DNA of 64,000 nt from NCBI GenBank assembly GCA_030248215.1, contig JASANG010000971.1:33551-97550 (forward strand), in the 5' to 3' direction. The notes below the pieces were generated by a model. That model was not told where the DNA came from. It made no database searches and saw only the letters and a list, made by a program, of their open reading frames with translations. Origin of the DNA: Enoplolaimus lenunculus. Taxonomy: Eukaryota > Nematoda > Enoplea > Enoplida > Thoracostomopsidae. The position numbers and the translations under genes are program-made. This document shows, piece after piece, positions 48,640 to 60,911 of this stretch (its first letter is position 1; every line of letters starts with the position of its first letter).

Positions 48640-50390
48640 AGAGCCCTATTTTCCAGTACGGCAGGGTACCGATTAAGGAGTGGGGGTGTTCTCGAGTCTA
48701 GTGACGAAGACTCTAATTTTTCGGACTCGCAACGTGTCCATTTAGGGGCTGATACAGACTTGGCCGTCTCGTTTTACCGGGGAGATTTAGCTGGTTCTGA
48801 TTTTAAGACGTGGATTGAAAATTTTAATACGTATTGCAACGCTAGATTAATAGATGACGAGATGAAGTTGAAGGTCCTTCCCGCGTATTTAAAGGACCGT
48901 GCTAGAGATGTATATGAGCGAGTGCCTGAGCAGTCTAAGCATAGGTTTACGGACTTAGTCACCGCTTTAGAAACCCAGCTAAATACCCCCGAATGGGCCA
49001 TGTATCATGAGGCTGCCCTAGAGCAGCGACGTCAATTAGCGGGTGAGAGTGTTTCAACCTATTTAAAGGCTATTAAGCGGGCGTGTCGTAGTTTGTACCC
49101 GAATATGGATAACGCCGCATTTGACCGCCTGTAATTAATAGATTTTTCGGTGGCTTATGGCCGTCTAGTGCTAACTTAGAAGTTTTTCGTGACATGCCAA
49201 AAACGCTAAAAGAAGCTGAGGATTTGGCGCAGCGCTTAGACATGCAGTCCGTATTGTGTGGTCAAACCGCGGGCGTTAACCATGTGAATGCATTGACATC
49301 AGGGGCAGAAACCATGCTGACCTTGGCACGGGGGGTTCAGTTATTAGCCGATAATCAAAAACAATTAATGCAAAACGTTCGTAAAAATCGAAATTTTAGT
49401 CAAAACCAACAAAATCGTGCTGGACCCGCCCCAAATCGAACTTTTACCGCGAGAAATACTGGAAGTAATTCGAATCGGAATTTTGCACAAAATTTTTCAC
49501 CTCGTGGCCCCCGTTGCTATAATTGCGGAAAAATAGGACATATTGCTATGGTCTGCATGTTATGCGGGGTTCACGTTATAACTGGGGCAGGCGGGACACG
49601 GTTTGTCCCATGTTGATTCGACGTTAACGTTAAAATTGGGGCTCTTATATCGGGTCAACAGACAAAACTCGAATGTCATATGACATTAGCTTACAAACCA
49701 CCGCTCTCAAATGATCAATGTGTACAAGGGACGGTATGTCACGTAATACTGTGGGACATTTATGCGAATATCATACGATATTCCAAAATTTCAACGAATA
49801 TCGTATGATATTTAGCGGGAGAGTGTAACCTTTGGGTAGTAATAAATGAATGATAAGTTGGACGGCAGAAGCACAAACGTGCTTTAAATACCAAATACGT
49901 GTTTGCAAATCGTTTGCGACACAAAATCGCTTAAAACCACTGCTTAATTCAAAATGCAAAATTCAAATTCTAGTATTATATGATATTCAACAGGACAATT
50001 TGGGTATGTTACCTCAACTATGCAGACGTTTGAAAATATATCATTTGATATTCGCAGACAATACCTCGAATATCATATGACATTGAAGGAAAAAAGGTGA
50101 CCTACACATGATATTAGCAGACAAATACGAATTTGTGAATACGATATGGGGTCTACAAGCAGACAAAACGTGACCCAATAGTCTAATAGTGACAAAACGT
50201 GTCCCAAGCTGCCCCAGTTATAACGTGAACCCCGCATTACGTAACGGTAACTTTAAAAGATCGGGGGTCCAGTTTCAAGGCACGCAACGTTTCGGAAACC
50301 CAATTAACCGAACTTATGGTTATAGACCACCGTTTAATGCCCTTCCACGTCCAACCAACTTACCCCTTACCGCCCGCCCCCGTTAGATTA
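48640..50390 (+). mobile_element. Ty3-type LTR retroelement gag fossil (left arm)
   Basis: Fossil fragment. From about 48700 there is a Retrotrans_gag-like domain (VSFYRGDLAGSDFKTWIE, then RRQLAGESVSTYLKAIKRAC) and near 49520 a zinc knuckle of CCHC type (CYNCGKIGH). It is broken and partial: LTRs, protease, reverse transcriptase and integrase were not seen. The TGCGGGG MITE copy 2 is inserted just after the knuckle with a TTA duplication, and gag-related sequence continues on its far side to the arm boundary. Divergence from the right-arm counterpart is a few percent by eye, so the duplication is young compared with most repeats here. Confidence 0.8.
49563..50236. mobile_element. TGCGGGG MITE, copy 2, inserted in gag fossil (left arm)
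   Basis: 674 bases with TIRs TGCGGGGTTCACGTTATAAC and GTTATAACGTGAACCCCGCA, exact mirrors. It is flanked by TTA at 49560-49562 and 50237-50239. A 3-base TWA duplication is typical of PIF/Harbinger elements. The interior ATATCATATGATAT-type palindromes are partly degraded compared with copy 1. The host sequence on both sides is gag-related, which fixes the insertion point. Confidence 0.9.
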
Positions 50391-51339
50391 GTGCAATCAG
50401 CCCCGTCTTCCCCCCATGGAACCGACCGAACAAAAACTTAAGATAAACTGGACATGCCGCAGCAATTCCCTGCTAATAGAGAAACATATCCAAATTTGTG
50501 GAACTTACGGTTAAGGATTAGCTGACTCCGCTAGTACTTTTCAAAGGTATTATACAAAAAAACCACAAATATCACAAGAAACCCTAAAGAGTCCCAAAGT
50601 TTTGGAGCAGAGCCCATGTTTTAAACAAAGGTTATTCTACCTTTTCTGTTTTGACAATATTTTTACTATGTTTTGTCCTCAGTAGGCTTTCTAGGACATG
50701 CATCAATTGCACCCCAAACCCATATTTAGCGTTCTTATCCAAATGTTTTATCTACTCCGTATCGTTCTGTAGTATCTCGGGACGGTCGCTTAGACCTGTG
50801 CCCCTACATTGAGGCCATTCCGACCTTTGTACCACCCAAGGTATTGTTCCATAAACGTAGGGATGAGAGTTAGACTAGTTATTGATTGGTGACCCAGTTT
50901 TATTTTTATAGTATTTATCGATTTTCTTCGATTTGAAATACGAAAGTTTTTTCTTTTCGGGTTCCTATTACTGTGATAGCTCTTACTTTCTCCATACTCA
51001 TGTAAATTTAACTCAGTTTTGGAAACGGATTTCAAGCTATAGACGTATCGCACATCTAAGACAGAAATATCCTACGTCTACAATTTCTCTCACAACTAAT
51101 CAATTATTTTGCCTACTGATGTACAGAGTTCAGGGAGCTATCCATTTTACCAATTACTCTCTTAAGTATTAATATACCGTTTATATTCAGACCCTGTCTA
51201 TTTTCATTTTTAAAAGTGTACCCTGTTTTAATTGAACAGAATACGTTTTGGATTAAATAGAATACCTTGAAAAATTACAACGTGTTCCCTAATGAAATCG
51301 TCAATGTGGGGTTTAATTTCGCACTACATTCTTAACGGG
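50391..51339. other. Unique spacer between palindrome arms
   Basis: About 950 bases with no inverted partner. Both borders lie in gag-derived sequence. AT-rich, with no clear coding frame and no recognised repeat. It might be remnant retroelement DNA, but no domain is visible, so this is not claimed. Confidence 0.6.
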
Positions 51340-53090
51340 TTGGGCGGGCGGTAAAGCGGGTAAGTTGGGTATATTGGGACGTGGAAGGGCATTAAACGGT
51401 GGTCTATAACCATAAGTTCGGTTAATTGGGTTTCCGAAACGTTGCGTGCCTTGAAACTGGACCCCCGATCTTTTAAAGTTACCGTTACGTAATGCGGGGT
51501 TCACGTTATAACTGGGGCAGCTTGGGACACGTTTTGTCACTATTAGACTATTGGGTCACGTTTTGTCTGCTTGTAGACCCCATATCGTATTCACAAATTC
51601 GTATTTGTCTGCTAATATCATGTGTAGGTCACCTTTTTTCCTTCAATGTCATATGATATTCGAGGTATTGTCTGCGAATATCAAATGATATATTTTCAAA
51701 CGTCTGCATAGTTGAGGTAACATACCCAAATTGTCCTGTTGAATATCATATAATACTAGAATTTGAATTTTGCATTTTGAATTAAGCAGTGGTTTTAAGC
51801 GATTTTGTGTCGCAAACGATTTGCAAACACGTATTTGGTATTTAAAGCACGTTTGTGCTTCTGCCGTCCAACTTATCATTCATTTATTACTACCCAAAGG
51901 TTACACTCTCCCGCTAAATATCATACGATATTCGTTGAAATTTTGGAATATCGTATGATATTCGCATAAATGTCCCACAGTATTACGTGACATACCGTCC
52001 CTTGTACACATTGATCATTTGAGAGCGGTGGTTTGTAAGCTAATGTCATATGACATTCGAGTTTTGTCTGTTGACCCGATATAAGAGCCCCAATTTTAAC
52101 GTTAACGTCGAATCAACATGGGACAAACCTGTCCCGCCTGCCCCAGTTATAACGTGAACCCCGCATAACATGCAGACCATAGCAATATGTCCTATTTTTC
52201 CGCAATTATAGCAACGGGGGCCACGAGGTGAAAAATTTTGTGCAAAATTCCGATTCTAATTACTTCCAGTATTTCTCGCGGTAAAAGTTCGATTTGGGGC
52301 GGGTCCAGCACGATTTTGTTGGTTTTGACTAAAATTTCGATTTTTACGAACGTTTTGCATTAATTGTTTTTGATTATCGGCTAATAACTGAACCCCCGTG
52401 CCAAGGTCTGCATGGTTTCTGCCCCTGAAGTCAATGCATTCACTTGGTTAACGCCCGCGGTTTGACCGCACAATACGGACTGCATGTCTAAGCGCTGCGC
52501 CAAATCCTCAGTTTCTTTTAGCGTTTTTGGCATGTCACGAAAAACTTCTAACTTAGCACTAGACGGCCGTAAGCCACCGAAAAATCTATTAATTACACGG
52601 CGGTCAAATGCGGCGTTATCCATATTCGGGTACAAACTACGACACGCCCGCTTAATAGCCTTTAAATAGGCGGAAACACTCTCACCTGCTAATTGACGTC
52701 GCTGCTCTAGGGCAGCCTCATGATACATGGCCCATTCGGGGGTATTTAGCTGGGTTTCTAAAGCGGTGACTAAGTCCGTAAACCTATGCTTAGACTGCTC
52801 AGGCACTCGCTCATATGCATCTCTAGCACGGTCCTTTAAATGCGCGGGAAGGACCTTTAACTTCATCTCATCGTCTATTAATCTTAGCGTTGCAATACGT
52901 GTTAAAATTCTCAATCCAAGTCTTAAAGTCAGAACCAGCTAAATATCCCCGATAAAACGAGACGGCCAAGTCTGTATCAGCCCCTAAACGGACACGTTGC
53001 GAGTCCGAAAAATTAGAGTCTTCGTCACTAGACTCGAGAACACCCCCACTCCTTAATCGGTACCCTGCCGTACTGAAAAAATAGGGCTCT
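51340..53090 (-). mobile_element. Ty3-type LTR retroelement gag fossil (right arm)
   Basis: Mirror counterpart of 48640-50390, with the same gag-like domain, CCHC knuckle region and nested MITE. It is broken and partial, with no LTR or pol seen. It runs slightly further than the left copy at the spacer side (PPFNALPRP followed by a Pro-rich end). Differences from the left copy are scattered at a few percent, more than in the adjoining arm. Confidence 0.75.
51493..52166. mobile_element. TGCGGGG MITE, copy 2 mirrored (right arm)
   Basis: Same TIRs and TAA/TTA flanks as 49563-50236, nearly identical to it apart from a change near GGACAAACC. It is more similar to its partner than the surrounding gag sequence is. 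Confidence 0.85.
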
Positions 53091-54341
53091 CAGCGTAATG
53101 GGTAGCACTCAGGCTCGAAAAGTTGGGAATTCAAATTCACTACCCAGATAAAAATTGAGTAGTCTCGGTGGGACCTCCAAATTTGTCACAGCTAAATATT
53201 TTTAGCACCAGCTTTTCAGCGAAAAGAAATTGATTACCACGATTTTTTTGGTTTATTGGATCGTTTATCGGTATACGACACACAAATAAGTATCCGGCCA
53301 AGTTTCTAGTTGCACAGATAATACACAGTAAGAATAGAATTGGGTTAGGGTCCGCTCTAAAAAATCAGTAAACACGCAGCTAAAAGTAAAAACGCGACCA
53401 CGCAGTCCATTTTTTAAAACTGAAGCGGTTGCCGTTAGAAAGTTTAACCAGCCTACACATCAACTACATATTGTCGGAACTGGAATCGGAATCGGAATTT
53501 AAGTTTTAGTGACTATTAAAGTTCTGTGTGTTTCTTTCTAAAGCCATATGCTAGTTTGCATTATGGTTTACATGTCCAAAAACGACAGTTTGAGCCCAGC
53601 TTCTGATATTAATGAAGTGCCGCCAACTTTCAGAGTTAGCCGTAATTCACCACGTATTGAGGTCACGGGCAAAAGAATTCTAGTGTAGCGCATCAACAAA
53701 CCAATTTTTATCAGCCGGCATAGCTAAAATACAACCTTTCTTTATTAGCATGTAATCAATATCTCAATAAAAACTCATCACCGAAAAATAGGAATTCCGA
53801 AATCGCTATAGCTCTCAGTCGGAATCGGAGTTTTGCTGGAACCCTGTCACATGCATATGTACGTTTAAGTCAACATAGGTGGTTTTCACAGGCGTTTACC
53901 CAAAAATGCTTGCATTTTGAAACTTTCTGCATATTTGAGCTTCTGATGACATACCATTATCATTGCAAGCCCAACCCTGGAGTTTTGAAAAATTATGTTT
54001 AACGCCACAAGTTCAGCCCCTTGGGACACAAAAAAATTTTTTTGATAAGTTGGACAAATTATATATCGCTGACTTGTTAGCCAGACGTCTGATTAAGAAA
54101 CGTTATATTCGTCTTAGCTACATAACTTGTGTCAAATTTTATATAATTTGTAAAATTTTTCGACAAATAATTTTGAGTCAAATGGAGGAGTTTGGGACCT
54201 TAAAATTCGAATTTTCGAAAATTTAAGTTTTGGCGTGGAATAATCGTAGGAGGTTATCAGAACATCAGAAACTCATGAGTGGAGCGAGCTAAAGAAGTCA
54301 CACTTGTTTATTGTAAGTATATATTTAATCCCAAAACACTT

Positions 54342-55360
54342 GGGTTTTTGACATCAAAGCCTCTCAATTGCTGCAATCTCGCGAGCAAAGCGAGGTTTAA
54401 GCTAGGCGTATTCTTGTGTCAAATCATACGGTAAAAGCAAGGCTAGTACTGGACGCCAATGATATCTAAGAAACTATGTCCGGACATCTAAATAAAAGAC
54501 GTTCGGACACAAATATAAGATATTTGGCATTTTCGAAAGAAGAAAAACCTGTCAGTAAATGCGTGTTGTTTATACTGTGTTTTTGGCGAGAAAATTCAAA
54601 TTTTGGCATAAAATTCAAATTTTGGCGGTAAATTTAAGATTTAATGGCAATACTCATATTTTTGCTGAAAAATTTAAATCTTGACAGAAATTCAAATTTT
54701 GGCGGTAATTCCAAATTACGGCGGGAAAATTCAAATTTTGGCGGGTAATTCAAATTTTCCGGGATAATTCAAATTTTGGCGATAAATTTAAACCTTGGTA
54801 GGAAAATTCAAATTTTGGCGGGAAATTTTTAATATAGCTCTTACTTTTGGTATGCGGACATTTTTTCAAAACGAAAACTATATGTGGACATTTCGTAGAA
54901 AACGAAAACTGTGCACGGACGTGGTAGCCAGCAAAAATCGTGTCCGCTCAGAGTTATGCGATATCTATTCTGTCCAGAGAAAAAATAAACGACGGACAAT
55001 TCGTGTGCAACCCAAACCATCGATGACGTGGGACTGACATTACATTGCATCTGACATGGTGAAGCTTATATTTCGAAATCTATTTATATATTCAAATGCT
55101 GCAATTTTTGCTCTTTTCGGACATATAATGTGTCCTGGTGGACATACACACGGTCACTGTTAATGTATTGCATAGAAAATTAGTTACATGTCGTCTAAAA
55201 ACGTTATTTTATATTATATTTAGGTATTTTCAAATTATATTTAAGAATCGCTTTAATATTTTTTCATTTTTTCCATTTTTTTCCACCCCTCTCGGAAAAA
55301 ATGGAAAAAATGGGAAAAAACCATTTTTCCGGTAATTTTTTCCGGCCAACAACCCTGGTA
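54342..55360 (+). repeat. ~1 kb dispersed repeat with interior minisatellite (right arm)
   Basis: Mirror of 46378-47389. The AATTTGAATTTTC minisatellite occupies about 54580-54830 and the TTTTTTCC/GGAAAAAA hairpin about 55255-55345. Confidence 0.55.
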
Positions 55361-55543
55361 ATAACAATGACACTGGCAACAAAGCAAAATAATGGCAATA
55401 ATCGTAAGATGACGAGAATATCGCCACACGATAGCCCTAATCCTCGACCACAGCGAGCGAAACAAGCGTGTGTGTAACCAATAACCTACTTGATTCATTT
55501 CAAAGGTTTTACGGTTAAAAATGGATGTGTCCGTGATAATTTA

Positions 55544-55640
55544 CCCAATAGTCTAATAGGGACAAAACGTGTCTTAATGTGGGGTTCACGTTATAACCGG
55601 GGCAGTTTGGGATACGTTTTGTCCCTATTAGACTATTGGG
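55544..55640. repeat. Perfect 27-base inverted repeat (right arm)
   Basis: Mirror of 46090-46186, with both arms exact. Confidence 0.8.
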
Positions 55641-56222
55641 CCATATTTTGTTTGCTTGTAGACCCCATATTGTATTCAAAAATTTGTATTTGTGTTCTAA
55701 TATCATGTGTAGGTCACCTTTTGTCCTTCAATATCATATGATATTCGAGGTATTGTCTGCGAATATCATATGATATATTTTCTAATGTCTGCATAGTTGA
55801 GGTAACATACCCAAATTGTCCTGTTGAATATCACATGATACTAGAATTTGAAATTTGAATTTTTGAATTATGAAGCTGTGGTTTTAAGCGATTTTGTGTC
55901 TAAAGCACATTTGTGCCGCTGCTGTCCAACTTTTTATTCATTTATTAGTACCCAAAGATACATTGTCCCGCTGAATATCATATGATATTCGTTGAAATTT
56001 TGGAATATCATATGATATTCGCATAAATGTCCCACACTATCACGTGACATACCGTCCCTTTACACATTCTTCGTTTGAGAGCAGTGGTTTGTAAGCTAAT
56101 GTCATATGGCATTCGAGCTTTGTCTGTTCACCCGATATGAGTGCTCGAATTTTAACGTTGACGTCGAATCAACATGGGACAAACCGTGTCCCGCCTGCCC
56201 CGGTTATAACGTGAACCCCGCA
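55578..56222. mobile_element. TGCGGGG MITE, copy 1 mirrored (right arm)
   Basis: Mirror of 45508-46152, with the same four interior AATATCATATGATATT palindromes. I saw no differences in the stretches compared. Confidence 0.85.
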
Positions 56223-56989
56223 TTAGCTGTTTCGGTTTTAACGTGAACACCGCATGATAGAGTCACGTGATATTCGAACACTTGTAAGTATGCTGCGATT
56301 ACCTTTGTTACATGAATTTTAATCAGTTATGTTCAAAAGTAACTTTTTTCACCCCTGCAACTGTTAAATCAAACAAATACGAAGAAAATTCTAAAAGTAT
56401 ATCTATGCAGCAGTCAGATCAAAGAAATGTTTGTTTTTAAGGTAAGTTCAGCCCCCTAGGACCAAAAATCTTTTCTATATGTTGGACAAATTATATATCA
56501 CTGACTCGTTAGGCAGACGTCTGATTGTGAAACATTTCACAATATTCGTCTTAGCTCCGTAACCGGCGTCAATGGTGTATAATTTGTATAATTTTTCGAC
56601 AAAGACATTTTGAGAGTCCAGTGGAGGAATTTGCTACCTTAAAATTCGAATTTTTATGTTTTCAAATACATTTTTACAAATTTTTCCGGACAAAATTATC
56701 GCGGAATAAAATCCATCATAAAGGTCGGAAACTCATTTTGAAGACTATCCGAAGTAATGCATTTGTTGATCGGTTTTGCACAAGAATAATTTCGTAGCTA
56801 GTGATAAAAATGGTAAGTTAAAGTTACATGTTTCTTTTTCCACGTGTCTGTTAAGTTTAAATTATGTTATTTCAAAAACCGGCATATGTGAACTACCTGC
56901 TGTAGGATTATTAGATGCATAGCCAATGGGAGTACTCGACATTGTGATGGTCCCACTGCCTGAAACCAGACAATATTTCATAGAATACT

Positions 56990-58310
56990 GTAAGCAAGTG
57001 AGACATGCTTGTCTGTCAGTCTAGGTAGGAACCGGGACTAACGACTTTCAACTCACAAGCTGGAAAAGCGGGTTACGGGTAGTTTCGAACTAGCGATTTT
57101 TTGCGTGTCAGGCAGACTATGTTGCCACTGCGCGACGTAGCCTGCTTCTTCAACTGCATTATTCGTCGACTATATATGTCGACCGTATGCTGCCACCTGT
57201 CAGAACTGCACGGTCGGGACGACCCCTTTCCATGAAGTACTGTGAATATACATGATTTCCCCCCTAAATTTCTCCGAAACATATGGTCACGCCGGCAATC
57301 GAACCTTGGACCTCTCGCTCGCGAGTCAAGCGCGCTACCCATTACACTACGCGGCCGATATCATAATTTCCTTTAGTGTTATATGGGCAGGAGTATGTAT
57401 GTGTCTTAACATAACACACTCTGCACAAAGACAAGCTGCACATCGTATACCCAGATTTCCCCTTCGTTAGGCGGTCGCCCCGGACCGCGAATCCAAACAT
57501 TCCCGTGTCCATTGGCCTGCTCTTTACAGCGCCAGTCTCGGTGGGACTTCCATGTTAGAACTGCACGGTCAGGACGACCCCTTTCGTCGAAGTACTGTGA
57601 ACATGGTTTTCCCCCTAAATTTCTCCGTAACATATGGCTACGTCGGGAATCGAAACTCGGACCTCTCGCTCGCGAGTCAATTTCCTTTAGTGCTATATGG
57701 GCACGAGTATGTATATGTCTTAACAGTACACAATCTGCACCGACACAAGCTGCACCGCGTATACCCACACCACCCAGCATACATACAGTGCACTGCACTA
57801 TATTGCTTGTGTACATAACGGACAAGAATGTCTCACATTGCTTTACATGCCCTTATTTTCAACAATGTCGTCCCTTGATCGTCCATTCTATTTTCGACTG
57901 TATATCGTGTTCATAGTGCGACGGTTTACCGTTGCGCTCACGGCGTGGCCCCCATGACAATCTAGGTGGGAACCGGGACTTCAGACCTTTTAACAAAGCA
58001 GCTGGAAAAGCTGGTTACTTGTGGTTTGAACTACCGATCTTTTTCGTGTCAGGCAGACACTGTTACAACTGCGCCCCGTAGAATGCGTTTCCAACTGCAT
58101 TTTTCGTCGACTATGTGTGTAGACCGTATACTGCCACCTAGCATACATACAGTGCACTACACCATATTGCATGTGCGCATAACGGACAAGCATGTCTCAC
58201 ATGCTTTTACAGTCATCTATGTGCACATGCAATATAGTGCAATTCATTGTTTGTGCGCTAGCAGGCAGCTTACGGTCGACAAATATATAGTGGACGAACA
58301 AAAGTAGTTG
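56990..58310 (-). repeat. Cluster of tRNA-derived SINE-like repeats (right arm)
   Basis: Mirror of 43420-44740, in intron 1 of the second SEC13 copy. Same order of blocks. Confidence 0.6.
57285..57356 (-). repeat. tRNA-Ala-like SINE head (right arm)
   Basis: Mirror of 44374-44445, with the same A-box, CGC loop and imperfect B-box. Confidence 0.6.
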
Positions 58311-58869
58311 GTGAGGTGAGCTAAGTGGTGCAACTTTGAAATCCCGGTTACTATCTGGACTGACAATTGTTAATTTAGATTGCTTCATTTTAAGTGTATA
58401 TTGATGTTAATAGGGCGTTGGCGCACTAAATGTGCCTTAAAGCTTTTCTGGCATTTTGAATGTGTAGTGATACAACTACATAGAAGTAGTCAGACGGATA
58501 ATTATAAGTTGTAAGCTACCGAAATGTTTAAATCTCATCATCGAAGAGTTTTTGCGATCTCCTTGTTCATTGTTCTGAATTTTTGTATTTTTATGCGTTA
58601 CGTAGTATTGCAGGTTTCCTTGATTGCGAAGGTAGACACAGCTCATCGTGATATGATAGTAAGTCGCGGAATACAATTTGAAATTTTATGCTAATGGGTT
58701 TTGTCCAATTTGCAAGGTATTAGGTGTGTGTACATAACCGTAATACGATGCGGCTTGCAGGAACCTCCTGTGCTCTGATATGACGCAGTCGATTGTAACA
58801 CATTTCTAAACAACAAAGTAAATATGCCAGTAATTATTAACGCAAGAATTAACTAAGGCTAATATTAAA

Positions 58870-59019
58870 CTCCGAAAGGTTCCAACTAAACTCCAAACAC
58901 TAAACCCAACTCCAATAAAACAGCTCCAGTAATACTCCAACAGCTCCGGTGACTTCTTTTCGATTTTCGCTTAACTCCTAAACTCATGAACTCCGGTACA
59001 ACTCCAATACAACTCTACT
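58870..59019 (-). repeat. GGAGTT-type simple repeat (right arm)
   Basis: Mirror of 42711-42860. Confidence 0.6.
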
Positions 59020-59539
59020 CAGGTTACATTGACTCCAAAACAGCACGCTTGCATATTTGCCGGCATAACCGGTTAATTTGTATTGGCAAATACAATGTTG
59101 ATCTAGGGTGTCTGTTAGCAGGCAACAATTTTCAAGGTATATATGGATAGTTAAGGGCGAAAATACCAAAACCACTATTTTTAAGCAATGTTATCGAAAT
59201 TTACATGGCTGTACAACCTACAAGTTTTTGCCGTTCGTAAGTATAAAAACGTTTGCAAATAACGCGACATAAGTCCCTATATTCTGTGCTTTTCTGAAAA
59301 TATGGCAGTATTTTGCGTTCTACGAAAGAAGCTAGAAAAATTTGGTGCTCTTTTGGCAGGAGACATAAAATCAGAGAATATAATTTTGTCTAGTAATGTA
59401 GTCAAATTATATATTTTTGGAATCCCCGGGTCGATTTGCTCACGAATATACAAAAATTTTTTGCAAAATCAGGTACTTTGAGTTTATCCTTATTGCCGAG
59501 GGAAGACTTAAAACTCTTAACACCAGTCATAGTGGGACA

Positions 59540-60153
59540 TACATGTATTGAGCGAAGCTCAAACACACGTAAGCAGTTAAGCTAATATGCAAATTACGTA
59601 TAACTATTCATTAATCGGTTTTGGAGCTTTGTGAACAATTTATTCAGATTCCTCGCACCCAAAAACCTTCAGTAAACCCAAATTATTATTGAACTAATTT
59701 AATAAGTCCTAATTTTGTCTTGTGAATTAAACAAATATGGAAATTAGCAATTAGCTATCTGTTTAATTATGTTCAATTAAGCTAATATAAAAATTAGCTA
59801 TTAGCTAACTATTCAATTATCGGTTTTGGAGGTTTGTCAACAATTTATTCAAATTACTCGCACCCAAAAACCCTTTAATGCTGAAATTAGGTTGCTTCTA
59901 ACTGTAATAATTAGTGAAATAATATAGAAAGTTCTAATTTAGGCTTAATTAATTATGCAAATTAGCCTGTAGCTAATAAACGGCTTAAAATTTTAAACCC
60001 CCAATGCGAGGTTAACACCCCAGGATAATTGACTTTCAAACAAAAAAAGTTTTTGCAAAATCGGTTAGGCCGTTCCTGATTCTTTTCGGACGGACAGACG
60101 GGCATCAACCTTTCGACCCCAGAGTACAAAACATAAAACGCTTCGCTCAATCT
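59540..60153 (-). mobile_element. ATTGAGCGAAGC repeat family (right arm)
   Basis: Mirror of 41577-42190, upstream of exon 3 of the second SEC13 copy. Confidence 0.65.
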
Positions 60154-60570
60154 GATTAAGAATATGCAAATATTACTTTTTCTGTCTTTATTGGGAACGA
60201 AAGTTAGATTTCTGTGACTATTGGGCGACGGTTTATTACCGTCAGATATTAGGGTTTATCTCATGTCTATTCGACCGACGCATATTTGTTGTATATAGCA
60301 CGATGCTCAAATGGATTTCTACGGCACAAAATTAGCAACGTGTTCTAGCGATAGAACAATAAAATTGTTTGAAGTTCGTCCCGATGGTCAACAGATGCAC
60401 GTTGCAGATTTAATTGGGTGAGATCAAGAAATACTTTAAGGGCAAACATTCTAGCTTGTTCAGAATTATCTGTTTTTAATTTTCGTTATCAGTGTTCTCG
60501 ATTATAATAAATGTGAATTTAGACTTATGTACGTATATATAGTATTAACTGTTTTTAAATCTATAATAGC

Positions 60571-60911
60571 TAGGTTTCCACGACTTAGTACTTAAGTAAG
60601 TGTTAAATAATTACATAACCATTTTGTCGTTTTTAAGAGCGTACTTAAGTTAAATAAATACATACTTATGTCGCTGGCTAAATTTTATAGATTACAAATT
60701 TACCATTCAGGCATACTAACCTTGGATAAATTGAAATTGTAGATTATTGGTCCCTCGTCAATATAAAGCAAAACTATTACTTTCTTGTTATGACAATGGC
60801 TGACACTTGGCGTTTATTTGTTTTTGCTCGAAATTTAAGTATTTAAGTAATTCGGCGACTTAAGTAATTACTTAAGATAACTTAAGTAAATACTTAGTAA
60901 GATTTCAGAAA
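60571..60911. mobile_element. ACTTAAGT-rich short element (right arm)
   Basis: Mirror of 40820-41160, between exons 3 and 4 of the second SEC13 copy. Confidence 0.5.

Larger units (their letters stand above)
37731..50390 (+). repeat. Left arm of giant inverted repeat
   Basis: The reverse complement of 51340-64000. Partner positions sum to 101729-101732 throughout, for example SEC13 exon 2 at 43072-43116 with 58614-58658. The left limit is set only by the window end at 64000, so the arm may extend further left. Sequence identity looks near complete from about 39530 to 48500, lower in the gag region, and lowest from 37731 to 39530. Confidence 0.95.

Noticed and set aside
50790-51053. 87-codon frame in the palindrome spacer, considered as a retroelement remnant
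   Set aside because: No domain or motif could be recognised, so it is left unassigned.
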